Shown here: in pieces, positions 13,395-24,440 of the stretch
How positions within the stretch are numbered: position 1 is the first letter of the stretch
How the letters are laid out: the number at the start of each line of letters is the position of its first letter
Assembly (NCBI GenBank): GCA_033439795.1
Contig: JAUTDP010000011.1
Coordinates: 1,364,001-1,428,000 of the forward strand
Direction: 5' to 3'
DNA from: Sordaria brevicollis
Lineage: Eukaryota; Ascomycota; Sordariomycetes; Sordariales; Sordariaceae
Length of the DNA stretch: 64,000 nucleotides
Position numbers and translations under genes: made by a program
The notes under the pieces: model-generated
What the model was told of the DNA's origin: nothing
What the model saw: the letters and a program-made list of their open reading frames with translations, nothing else
Database searches by the model: none

Positions 13395-13743
13395 GTCTTG
13401 GTTACTTATTGAGACGTCATTGGATAATGGTCTTATGGATTTGTATACATAGTTTAGGATGGGGAAACAGGACCGGTTTATGACATTGAATAGCATGTTG
13501 CGACTACCCATTAATGCGACTCAAAGATTGATATTACGCTTGCGCCTCTTTCGCCATATCTATGCAGACTCCTTAAACCCCGTGTACAATGTCTTTGCCA
13601 CGTCCCATGGAAGAAAGCGAAGAACATCATGTTCGTCTGAAATGTCCATGGCCCCATGAGCTCGAAATCACTGTTGCAGGACGGGTTTTGTCTTCCAAAA
13701 AGGTCTATTGAAGTCATCGCCAGATCTATCTCTAACCATCAAT
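13395..13743. other. intergenic between convergent genes
   Basis: A 349 bp spacer carrying the two 3' UTRs of xanthine dehydrogenase and the kynurenine aminotransferase gene. Nothing else was recognised. Confidence 0.6.
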
Positions 13744-15213
13744 TTACTGCTTGATAAACTTCTTCAACCCCCTCAACCTCTCCTTCGCATCCTCCAACAC
13801 CTCATCAGGCTTGCACACGGCAAACCGCAACCAGTCCTCCACGATATGCGCGTTCGCATCCGTATAAAACTCACTAGGCGGGATCGCCGCCACGCCCAGC
13901 TCCTGGATCAAGAACCACGCCAGCTTGAAATCCCTCGGACGCTCCGCCACATGCGGCGGGAACGGGTATCCCTCCGGAATCTGCACCTTGTTGAGGTTCG
14001 CCATGACGAAGTACCCGCCCTCGGGAATCGAGTAAGGCAAACCCAGCTCGTCCCAGATGGCGTTGAACCGGCTCATCTTGTTCTGCATATCCTCGATGCA
14101 CTGCGTCCAGAACCCTTCCTTGTCGGCCTCCTCGAAGCCGATCGCGCATGCCTCCTGAAGGGGAGAGACGGAGGAGTAGCAGATGCGGGTATGGGCGGCC
14201 GCTACGTACTGGATCAAGTCCGCGGGACCCATCAACCAACCCACACGCCAGCCGGTGGCGTAAAAGTTCTTGCCGGCGGAGCCGACGGTCAAGGTAATCT
14301 TTTCGACTTCGGGGGACAAGGTGGCCATGCGGGTGAAGGGGGTGTAAAAGAGGCGGTCGTAGACTTCGTCTGACAAGATGATGATCTGGTTCTTGACGCA
14401 CAGGTCGGCGATGCGCTCGAGCTCAGAGCGGGAAAACACCTTGCCGACGGGGTTATGGGGCGTGTTGATGACGAGCATCTTGGTGCGCGGGGTGATGGCG
14501 CGCTCGAGCTCGTCAAAGTCGATGGTCCATTCCGAAGCGGAAAGGGTCTTGATGTGGCCCTCCTTGGGCGGGTGCATGGGCACGTACACGATCTTGCCGC
14601 CGGGCATCTCGATGTTGCTGATGTACTGGTCGAAGAAGGGCTCGAACACGATGACTTCGTCACCCGGCTCGATGAAGGCCATGAAGGCGCTGAGCATGCC
14701 CTCGTTGGCGCCCGTCGTGATGGTGATTTCGGTTTCCGGGTCCAGCTCGCGGCCCCAGTGAGGCGCGTACGCCTTGGAGAGGGCCTTCCTTAGCCTGGGA
14801 CGGCCGCGGGTGGGCGAGTACTGGTTGCATTCGACACGATCAAGAGCCTTTTTGGCCGCGTTCAGAATGAACTCGGGAGGGTTGTAGCCGAAGAAACCCT
14901 GGCCCATGTTCACGATGGGCTGGACGGGAGAGGCGGCGGCGGCCTCGTTGACGATGGTCCTGAACTCCACATGTTAGCCAAGACATTCCCTTTCTGAGTG
15001 TAAGTGAGGTTTCTTGGGAGAAGTTTACCAAACGTCCTGGCGGTTGCCAGCCACGCGGGCGGCGGGCTTAAGTTTTGCGCTCATTAGATTTGATGAGTTA
15101 TGAAGGTTGTGACGCTGTGACTGAACAATGAGTTGTTGAGGTGATTTCACAACAGAGCCAGTGGAAATCAGTAATGAAGGCCGGCGGAGGACTTGGGAAA
15201 GCAATCCGCTCAT
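13744..15213 (-). CDS. BNA3: kynurenine aminotransferase (BNA3-like)
   Basis: PLP enzyme that converts kynurenine to kynurenate and has broad glutamine/2-oxoacid transaminase activity. Exons 15213-15029 and 14959-13744 (intron 14960-15028) give 466 residues from the upstream ATG. Class I/II aminotransferase landmarks are NMGQGFFGYNPPEF, the Asn of NTPHNPVGKVF, the Asp of ILSDEVYDRL, the PLP lysine in SAGKNFYATGWRVGW, and the C-terminal RFAVCK arginine. There are two in-frame starts. The ATG at 15213 adds 43 residues, MSGLLSQVLRRPSLLI and onward, basic and hydroxylated like a mitochondrial presequence. The ATG at 15084 (MSAKLKPAARV) begins right at the mature enzyme and gives 423 residues. Both may be used. 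The acceptor after TTCAG at 14960 restores the usual DVWTIVNEA sequence. Confidence 0.9.
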
Positions 15214-16393
15214 GAAGACAAAATGGACGGAGTCACAGGGACAAGGTAAGTTGGTTAACAGAAAGAGATAAGTAATGTACACTGTTTGGGTATTTTGTAT
15301 TGGGATATGTAAGGCCTTTTATTTTTCACAGGGCCTGTTGCATCATTACGCCTTTGAAACATTTCGGCAGCGAGTATGACTCCGTAATCGGGCCTCGCAC
15401 AACGGAATCCCTTCTTTCGCTCAAATGTCGCAATCCGGGGAAGTGGGGCCTGTGCCGGCTCATGCCGGGCAGCCCGATAAGGGCCAAGAGAGTCAATGCG
15501 GTAGTTGCATATGCATCTACGCGTATGTCCAACATATCAGCAATGCCCCTGTCCCCTTTTGACACTCGCTCTTATGCTGTGCGATATCCTGCTTGAAATC
15601 CAGGAAGACCTATCATTGAAAGTGCTGAGCCATAATATTAAGCAGACACAAGTTCAGATTGGAAAAGTTAGGAAAGTAGGATACTTGGCCACTTATCATA
15701 TTCAGTGTGCGGAGTGTTCTGGGTAAAAGATGAACACGAAGATCGAGACGTCGAGATTCGGTTTCGGGCGGCACCAGACATGAAAGCCGTTGAGAGTGTC
15801 CCCCGGTTGAGAGAGGTGAAGGGCATCTGTGAGATTTCGGACCTACTCATCGACACTCGATGACCCCTCGTGATCTTGTTTTGAATGGTTCGTTGGTTCT
15901 TCTCTTCACGAGGGCCGATCCCATCTGGTCGAAACGACCTCGTAAACTTGCCGAAACAATCATCAGGTTGCTTCGCTCGCGTTCCTTCCTGATCATGTCG
16001 TCCGCCAACCCCTGATGTCTCCTGGGCAACCAAATCCCCTCCTGTCATCCCATCTAGCCCGTCCAAGGACCTTGAGGCCAGCCCACTTTTGCCGGGTCGG
16101 GCTTTTCACCGGCCACAGTTTTGCTCAGCTTGCTGTGTCTTTTTTTCTCGGACAAGATTTGACTGTCGTTGTCACTTTGTCAAACTTGCAGCCCCATCGT
16201 TGCGCCACGACCTTGTTCGCATCTTTGCCCATTCCCTCCTTTCGCGCCCTTCATCACCCGGCAAACAAGGCGACACCGGACAACAACAGTTTGCGCCCCT
16301 CTTTCTCCTTCAACCGTTCATTTTGTTCCAGCTCCTTTGACCCGCTGATACAGCTGCTTACCTTTCTTGCTCTCCCCCACCACCACCATCGCG
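15214..16393. other. divergent promoter region
   Basis: About 1.2 kb between the aminotransferase and GTPase genes. The last 300 bp before 16394 are pyrimidine-rich. No coding frame, RNA gene or repeat was recognised. Confidence 0.55.
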
Positions 16394-18595
16394 ATGGTGA
16401 AATCGCCATCTCCTAGCATACCGATGCCTATGGTCGGCGGTCATCCGCTTCCCGCCAACGGAATGCGACCTCCTCCTTCGCCGAGTTACGGATCGACTCC
16501 GTATAGCTTCAACTTGCGTGTTCCTCCTCGCCTTGGTCCAAGTGGACAGTCGATTTCCCCTTCTGAGAACATCCCCTGCGGGGATCGATCAGCGCGCGTT
16601 CGATCTCACGATCCTTTCCCCAACCCTTCAGTCTCAGAGGTCCACCATACGTCTTCGAGGACTGATCGCCCGCCTTCCAGACCCCATAGGGACTATCATC
16701 CGAGACGAGAGTTCGAAACCGAGATCCCAGAGTTGGCTTTGCGCGAGATCAAGAACCCAAAGACTCGTCGCAAGGCACCTTCATCGCCCCACCGCCACCA
16801 AGACAGTCATCACCACTGTCATCACCACCACCACCATAGCCATAGGCACACTCATTCGGGCTCAAAGTCCCATAGACCCAGTCACAACATTGACGGTCGG
16901 ATCGAGGACCCTATGCCTATGTATGGTGTGGCTCTCGTCGACGACAGAGGCGGCGTTGAGTTTTTGAAGACGGACAGGATGGACGACTGGTTGGCGGGCG
17001 TCGAGAACGAAGACTTCGTAATCTACGAAGACCCAGAGGAACACGGACTAGAACAGAACGACACGAAGATGAGCGACGTCGAGCCCCATATTGACGAATC
17101 CGGGCTTGCGGCCACAGTCATCCGCTATGAGATGATGGATATAGAGGCCGGCAGCGACTCGGACAAGGAGAACCAAAATGACAATGACTCCCCGAAGTAC
17201 CGCCGTGTTCGCAAGCCCACCCCTATCAAGCCTATGCCCCTGAGGGAGATCGACTTGAACGAGGTTGAGATCGAGCTGGTGAAGGATGAGGATTCGAAGA
17301 CCATCTGGCCCGGGGTTGACGAGACCATGCTTAGCATGCCCAAGCGGAAGAGCGTCAAGCGTCAAGTTGTAAGTCCATTCCTAGTCTTGCAAGCCATATA
17401 GATGGAGGAGGCACTGATGATGGCCATAGGATTCAACTGCCGACACGCTGGAGCGGCCTGCTTCCAAGCGCAGCAAGCTCACCAACACTCTCAAGCGTGG
17501 CTTGTCCAAAATAAGCCTGAGGAGCATCAGAAGCAGCCGCGCTTCCAAACGAGCAGCTACTCCCGCCCAGTCTGCCAACGGTCGCGAGGTATTCAGCCGA
17601 CTGAGCTCCCTCTCGTGGATGCCTGGTTCCGAGAAGTTGCGCTCTAGCTCGGGCTCTTCTGGACCGGAGAGGAAGATCAAGATTTGCCTAGTTGGCGATG
17701 CTAACGCGGGCAAGACGGCTTTGGTTAGGTGAGTACTCTGGTGTGTTTCTCAGTATGAGTAATGGTGCTAACAAATGTGTACAGCCGCCTCGTCACTGGA
17801 GAGTTTGTGGAGGTACATAGACACTTTGTCATCGTTAGCTATCACTCGGGACATGCTAACTCAGTCTTAGGAAAAGAAAACAGACGTCTTTGGACAGCAC
17901 TCACCGATCACCGAGCACCAGATCCCATCCGCTCCCTCGTCCCATGCCACGGATTACCGCACTTTCTCCATCATTGCTGACGACGGAAAGCTCGTCACTA
18001 TCGAGCTCTGGGACTTCCCGGGTAACATTGCTAATGAGCGTGCCACTCAGCTGGCTTCCAACTTTTTCCAAGCTGCCATCATCTGCTACAGCATCGAGGA
18101 CGTCAAGAATCTTCCCGCCATCTGTGATACGGTATGCCATTCCCACGTTCATCATCACCAAGTCATGCAGGTCACTAACCCCATGCCTTCATCCAGTGGA
18201 AACCCAAACTCGATCGTTCCCTCATCGACTGCCCTCGTTTCCTTCTCGGTCTCAAAAAAGATCTCCGCCCAGCCTTCCCTCCCCTGGGTCTTAGCTTCCT
18301 CCCTCGCAAGGAGCCAGTCATGGCCGACATGGGTCGCAGCGCAGCTTTCAATTCTCGCGTTGCCGGTTACGGCGAGTGCTCGGCCAAGACGGGGGATAAC
18401 GTCGAGGATGCGTTCCGCGGCATCGTCAACTTTACCCTGGCTCAGCTGAGGAAGAAAGAGATCGGCATTGCGCATGGCAAACGTCGCGAGAAGGCTAAGG
18501 AGACGGTCAAGGACGCGGGTAAGGTCATGATTGATGCGCTTTGCGGATTTCCCAATAGCCCAGTTCCGGGTCGTGTTAGGAGCCGCCACTTGTAG
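16394..18595 (+). CDS. Rho-like small GTPase with long N-terminal extension
   Basis: Five exons (16394-17368, 17430-17728, 17785-17812, 17871-18131 and 18197-18595) give 653 residues. All junctions keep frame, including a 28 bp exon. The GTPase domain is confined to about residues 408-610. It has the P-loop GDANAGKT at 414-421, a G3 segment ELWDFPGN (usually DTAGQ), a Rho-type G4 GLKKDLRP and the G5 motif GECSAKTGDNVEDAF. The first 405 residues are unlike ordinary Rho proteins: Pro/Ser-rich, then a His-rich stretch at 133-164, then an acidic region, then a basic Ser-rich segment (ISLRSIRSSRASKR) just before the domain. The C-terminus (RVRSRHL) has no CaaX box, so prenylation is not expected. 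The function is unknown; signalling or polarity is only a guess from the family. Confidence 0.82.
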
Positions 18596-19461
18596 GCACT
18601 TGCCGGTGTGGATCTGCTGGATATGATTGCTTTCACATGGTATACGGAGATCATGTGGCCGGGTGTCTGATTGATATCACCTTTGCTGTGGGAAGAGAAC
18701 TGTCCAAACGTTGTAAGATAAAAGCATACTGGCTGATTGGAAGCAAAAGAGGGTGTTGATCGAGGTTAAGGAGGCAAACGGGCCGGATAAAGAACAGGCA
18801 AAAACAGATGTTTGCACAGCACATAGAGAAGCTCTATTGGAGCACAAATATTTGTATGAGTAGATCGATGAGAAGGGACCAATTTAGATGATCGAGTCCA
18901 TGCATGGTGTTGTAGCGTTGAAGTGTCGAACATGCCAAGGCGCGTCGTTGGGTTTCGGGGTCCATGCAAGTATTGTATCCCCGTTATGTGCATAGCTCTC
19001 CAGAGAGTGGAGAGCTTTCGCGCGTCACAGTGGGGAAGTTGGGAGCTTGGTCTGTTCCGGGCAAGTACCTTGGTACATACTTCCTTCCACTGTACAACCC
19101 GACAACACTTCATTCTCGAAGCTCCCTGCAAAATCCGGGAACCTTGATGGCCTCACTATAATAGGCGACTTTTATCACATAACTTTTAATAGTTAATACT
19201 CATTTTCTATTCTCTTCATCATACACGTTCATCTCGTCACTCTTTGTCTGGTGAACTTCACAAGATCGCGTCAAGTTAAAGCTAGACTGTCGTTTCCATC
19301 CGTCGTCACCTCATACTAGCTCACACCCATTTCAACGAGCATCTTCGACGGCCACTTCCCAGAATCATATCCGGCGATCCAGCTTTCCATACCATCACCA
19401 CCTGCATCTTTCAAAACTCTCCAGATCAATAGCCTAAGAGGTTACACAAAATCCAACCACA
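18596..19461. other. intergenic, GTPase to Dsc3-like gene
   Basis: 866 bp between two + strand genes. It contains no recognisable protein or RNA gene. The last 250 bp are rich in C and A, typical of a fungal 5' leader. Confidence 0.55.
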
Positions 19462-20532
19462 ATGAGCGACAACCAGGAAGCTCCTCCCTCAACTCCAAAC
19501 CCAACCTCGTCACCATCAGCATCACCAAACCCATTGTCACCATCCCTCCACCTCACAGTCCGATTCAGCGCCTCCCTCCCCGATCTCCACCTGGATATTC
19601 CTTCTCCCAACCGGACCACCATTGTCGCCCTCAAACACCGCATTCGCGAGCGTCTCCTATCCTCCCTCAAAGAGAACGACAGCAAAGATGATCCAGCAAT
19701 CGCCAAAGCGGCCCGTAGCCGCCTCCGCTTCATCCACGCCGGCAAAATCTTACCAGACACCGCCATCGTGAGCTCCGTCCTCCGACCGCCTCCACCACCA
19801 CCTATGGCCGTAGACGCCAAAGGCAAAGGGAAAGCCGTTGATCGCAGCCAGCAACAGCGAGTCTATGTGAACTGCAGTATAGGCGACGAGCTCACCGACG
19901 AAGAACTTTCCACCGAAGCAGAAGCAGCGGCTTTCGTACCTGCTGCCCCCGTCTCACAGCCCGAATCGCCCTCCACCATTTCTGGAACAAAAAGCCGTAC
20001 AACCGGCCTCCAACCGCCATCAGCATCTTCAGGAGAGACTAGATCACGAACCAATGCCTCTAGACCAGAAACAGACCGCTCCAACGCGCCCCGCGGTTTC
20101 GACCGCTTTCTTTCCGCCGGATTCACCCCAGCAGAAGTAAACCAGCTTCGTCTCCAATTCACCTCCATCCAAGCATCCCGGTTTACTCCAGATACCATGC
20201 CATCACCAGATACGCTACGAGCAATGGAAGATGCCTGGATAGATAACAACCACGGCGGCGTAGGCGGACCAGGAGGTCTAGATGGTGTCGGTAATGACGA
20301 CGGCACGGGCGACCCTATACCCATTGGAGGTGAAACGGATGGGTTTAATGGCATGGTCGATACACTGGTTAAGGGGATGTTCATTGGGTTCGTGTTCCCC
20401 TTGGGGGCTATTGCGTGGGTGTTGAGGGAGGAAGGGATGTTGTCGAGGCGGTGGCGGGTGTCGATTGCGTTTGGGGTAGTTTTTGGGTTTGGGATTGGCG
20501 TGTTGAGGGCGCTTTCGGCTGATGATGCGTAG
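19462..20532 (+). CDS. dsc3: Golgi/ER Dsc E3 ubiquitin ligase complex subunit Dsc3-like
   Basis: Single exon, 356 residues. The N-terminal third has a ubiquitin-like fold (LTVRFSASLPDLHLDI, then LRFIHAGKILPD), the usual DUF2407 N-domain. A disordered Ser/Pro/Thr linker leads to the conserved C-terminal block FDRFLSAGFTPAEVNQLRLQF. The protein ends with two hydrophobic segments at about 305-322 (FIGFVFPLGAIAWVL) and 332-350 (SIAFGVVFGFGIGVL), suiting a double-pass membrane anchor. In fission yeast and Aspergillus the Dsc complex ubiquitinates membrane proteins, including the SREBP precursor, in the Golgi and ER. Assignment to Dsc3 rests on the Ubl plus DUF2407_C plus membrane arrangement. The ATG at 19462 is the first in frame and sits after an ACCACA context. 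Confidence 0.82.
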   Translation: MSDNQEAPPSTPNPTSSPSASPNPLSPSLHLTVRFSASLPDLHLDIPSPNRTTIVALKHRIRERLLSSLKENDSKDDPAIAKAARSRLRFIHAGKILPDTAIVSSVLRPPPPPPMAVDAKGKGKAVDRSQQQRVYVNCSIGDELTDEELSTEAEAAAFVPAAPVSQPESPSTISGTKSRTTGLQPPSASSGETRSRTNASRPETDRSNAPRGFDRFLSAGFTPAEVNQLRLQFTSIQASRFTPDTMPSPDTLRAMEDAWIDNNHGGVGGPGGLDGVGNDDGTGDPIPIGGETDGFNGMVDTLVKGMFIGFVFPLGAIAWVLREEGMLSRRWRVSIAFGVVFGFGIGVLRALSADDA

Positions 20533-21213
20533 GACCGTCATTTGGTCCTGTCGGTAAGGTGGACGTGGGAGTTGTTTACGGAAGTGGCGCGCTGGATCGG
20601 GGTGTGGGAGGCTTATGTGTTTATGTTTGGGTGGCCACTCGTCATTGACGCATTTGGCTTTTGGTAGAGGAGGATAACTGGCGATCAACTACCTAGCATC
20701 ATGGAGTTGTTGATATCTGATGAAAAAGGTCCGCTTGTTTTGGGTGTATCGGATTTGAGTCACGAGAAGACTAATGAGAAACCGAGAGCGAAACTTTCTG
20801 GTTTACTTGGGGTAGGCATTTCAGGGAGTTGTTAACAACAGTTATACGAGCGGTTGTATGAAGTTGAGTTCGTACAAAAATCTGACAAGGAGCAGAAACA
20901 CTTGAACGTCCAGCAATCCCCCGATTCCCACGCCTCTGATGCTCTCCTTGATAGGTAACATGCATTGCACTTGTCTTCTGATCTTCTAAGTCAGAGTCTA
21001 TTTGTGATTAATTCCTACACCCATTTCCATGTCACCGCTGATATCTATGCATATGTACAAAACGCCCACTATGGTAGTATGCAAAACAGCCCATGTTCTA
21101 CGAAATGCAAAAGAATATCCATTGCCTCGAGAGAAACCCAACTCCAGGATGCAAAGACAGCCAGATAATGCTAAACAACTATTCGTCTCAAAAGTTCTGA
21201 CTTGAACAACAGC
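20533..21213. other. intergenic between convergent genes
   Basis: 681 bp holding the 3' UTRs of the Dsc3-like and Ima1-like genes. No gene or repeat was recognised. Confidence 0.55.
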
Positions 21214-23435
21214 TTACTGGTCCTTCTTTTTGGCAGGTGTCGACCTAAACGTAAGCAACCCACCACCAAACCAGCCTTTATTCTTCTCAGCCTGCTCCTT
21301 CTCCGCCTCCAGTTGCTCTTCTTCCTCTTGACTCAGGCTAAAACTACGGCCCAGCATTTCGGAAAGCGAGTTTCTGGGATCGTTCTGCGGTGGGGGTACG
21401 AAGAACGTGGGCGGCGCAAAAGCGACCCGAGCTGGTGTTGAGTCGATTCCCGTATCCTCTCCAGCATCTCTCCTCATAGTCATAGTCATATGATCGTCTC
21501 TGGTCCTCCCAAGAATCTGTTTCTGCGGGGTGTTAACGAGCGCAGTGCCAGTGCTTCCGAACGATGGCATGCCTGTGCCCGGTCGATTGGCAATGATGCG
21601 TGGCTGTTTGGTGAGGAAGTTGTTCAACCTCTGAGCGGGCGCTGTCGGTGCTGGTGGTACGCGGTACCAGAAAGGTCCCTTATTCTCGTCGGTAGGGGCT
21701 TCGTTGAAGCCTTGGTTTTCTCGCTGGCCGACGGTTTGGAAGGCGCGGTACTGTGACTGAGTAGGCGTCCAATCCATTTCCTGCGTGTAAGCCGCCGTTT
21801 GTGATCTTGTGTGTGCAGCTGGGCCGAGAGCCGAGAAAGAGGGGGTAGTGGCAGTACCAGCATCGACGCGACGCGGTGTTGGTGTTGGGGAGAATGGAGA
21901 TCCTGGAGTAGCAGGTACATTGGACCTTCCTGCCCGCGGCACGAAAAATGGCGAATTGTCCATTGATGGAGTGGGGGAGGCTGGACTGGTCGGGGCGTTG
22001 ACGATTTCATCCAGCAGATCCACCATGACCTTGATTTCGTCTGGCTTTTCATCAGGTGTCGTAACCGGGGCTGGAGCCAAGGGTTGCACTGGAGCTGGAG
22101 CTGGGGCCTGTACCACTGATGTTGAGAATGAGGGTTTCGCAGCAAGCAACTGAGCAGAAGGCTTCATCAGTCTTTCCGATCGCCTTGGGCCTGTAGCTGT
22201 TGCCGCTGTGTTTGCGGTTGTCGGCCTATATGTTGACGGTTGGGTTACCGGTCTGTTCTGTGGTGCGGATGGTTTCGAGGTGTTTCCAAATAGGGGTGCC
22301 ATGTCGATCCGGATAGCTCGAGGGGCAAGGAAGTGAACCTAAAGCAGATGTCAGTCATGAATGGAGTACTAAGTCATCAAGATGACTTACAAGAATCGCA
22401 AAGCCGACCCAAAAGACGTGCGCGGCTGCCGGCATGTTCAGCTCTGCTTGCTCGGGGCCAGCTAGAATAGGTAACCTCCTAACCCAAAATCGCATGAAGA
22501 CCAGAATCGCTTGGTACATGTACCAAGATTTGAACCCAGTTATATGTTTTGTAAAGCCTCGGTGGACCTGAGGATATCGTGGGTTCCACCAGACGCTCAG
22601 GATCGCGGTAGTTAGACTCCAGCTACTCAACCGGTCTGGAGACGGCAGAATATTGAAGAACCAAAAACTTGTATTCACAGCTCTCAAAGCCCATGTGTTC
22701 GGTTTTTCACCCAACCATGTTACGATGGCCTCCCTAAACAGCATGAGCATTATGGAAAGGTGCCAGAGGAGTTGAAGCACCAAGCTAGCAAGCCGCAGCC
22801 ACCTTCCCAAGGAGTCGAAGACGTTTAGCCAGCTCCATCCTGTAACCTGCTGTCGTTGTTTGTTGCTCCTCTCTATCATCCGAAGTAACACGTCGGTTTT
22901 TGCCGTGTAAGCCGCTTCGCTTAGTTTTTTCTGGACGCGCGGTTCGCATTCGGCGCACATTTGCGGATAGAGACGCTCCTGTAATCGACGAAACTTGTAG
23001 ATGTTCCTACATCGCTCTTCGTATTCTTCGTCGTCGGGGTCTGGGAGATACTGGGCGAGGACAGCTCGAAGCTTATCCTGGTTTGCGAGACATTTATTGC
23101 AGAAGACACTGGCGCTCGAGGAACCGACGGTGGGCGAGGTAGCTCGAGTTGTGGAAAACCTGGTAGGGTTTGCTTCGTACTCGGTTGCTACTGGAGGATC
23201 AGTGATATCGCCATTCTAGAAGAGCAATGAGAAGACGTTAGGAAGTAGATCGGAATGTGCGCCAGCTATATACGCTGAATAGATGGCAGACAGCAGGGAG
23301 ACGTACCACATCCAGGTAGTTTGTCGCGTCGCAATTGCGACACTCAAAGTTGCGAATGGAGCTGTTCCATGGTGTCGAGGTTTTGCGGCCACAATAGAAA
23401 CATGTTAAGTATCGAGTCCGGTTTAGTCTGGGCAT
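21214..23435 (-). CDS. ima1: Ima1-type inner nuclear membrane protein
   Basis: Homologue of fission yeast Ima1 and animal TMEM201/Samp1, which link chromatin to the nuclear envelope. Exons 23435-23307, 23215-22391 and 22338-21214 give 692 residues. The N-terminus carries paired cysteine motifs (CFYCGRKT, FECRNCD, then FCNKCLAN and CAECEP), the zinc-binding Ima1_N domain. Several membrane segments follow in the second exon (LASLVLQLLWHLSIMLMLF, then AAAHVFWVGFAILVHFLA, the last rebuilt across the second intron). The C-terminal 370 residues are Pro/Ser/Thr-rich and disordered, ending in an acidic coiled segment (QEEEEQLEAEKEQAEKNKGW) and a basic tail. The start at 23435 (MPRLNRTRYLTCFYCG) is chosen because it sits right at the domain. 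The intron 23216-23306 is 91 bp, the second 52 bp; both keep frame. It is divergent from alg-14. Confidence 0.87.
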
Positions 23436-24440
23436 CTCTTCGAGTGGTTGCGCGTTCACGCGATGCCCATTGCTGGATGTGTTTGGTTTCCAGAAAGTGG
23501 CGCCGTGTTGTTTCTTTGCGACACTGGCAAAGCTTCCTTGGAAGAATGTCGCCAGCCGTTGAAAATCGCAGGTATCCGAAACCAAGAGGTCGGTTTGTTG
23601 TAGGGCCTTTTGTGTTTTTATACGTGATTGTCGACTCAGACTGTCTGTCGTTTTGCGTGGGTGTTGAATGGTTTAGCTTCTCTATGGATCCCAAGTCAAA
23701 GGATGGAATTTGAATGGAAGCGACATGCGACTTCAGTTTGCGGAGGAGAAGAAGCTCTGTCTCTCTTGACACTGCATCAAGCATCAATCCATGCAGGACC
23801 CAACTTCCCGCTTTCTGCCAGGCGGTCGGTCAACTTTTTAGCGGCCTGACCCGCCAAATGCGCCCAAACCGCGGCGCTGGGGAAGGTGCCAAGCTTTCCC
23901 GTAGGCGGTCGTCAGATCTCCCGAACGTTGCACCAGTGGGGCCACCGTCGTCATTCCGCCATTCGGCAGATCATCAGGGGTGTTCCTTCCCTTTCAGGGG
24001 TTTCAGTTGGCTCAAGCTTCATTTCGTGGCCAAGCTCGTAAAGTGACATGGTGAAAGTATGTACAGAACCATTTTCTCGACATCTGTCATTGTTCTCATT
24101 TCGTACTACTCGTACTTCAAGAGCCTCTCATTTCGGTGTCACGTAGCGAACTCTTGACCTTGAGACAACTTACAGTACCATTAATCCCAGACAATAGTGC
24201 CAATCATGGCAGTCTTGTGAGAGTTAAGAATGACTTGAAGACAACACTTAGTGTATATGAATGTGACAGTCCGGCAGCTTCTCCCTGTTCAATTACCTCC
24301 CTCCCTTTATCATTGTTTACTTGGCCCCTTTATTCGAAAACGAGGGAATCGAGCAGCCCAAAGCTGAACCACATCCGAAACAGTACAAGGTGACAACATC
24401 ATGTACCAAGCCTTTCTAGTTCAGAATCAAGACTAATTCG
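23436..24440. other. divergent promoter region, ima1 / alg-14
   Basis: About 1 kb between two divergent genes. Reading frames in it have no recognisable protein. No repeat or RNA gene was seen. Confidence 0.55.
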
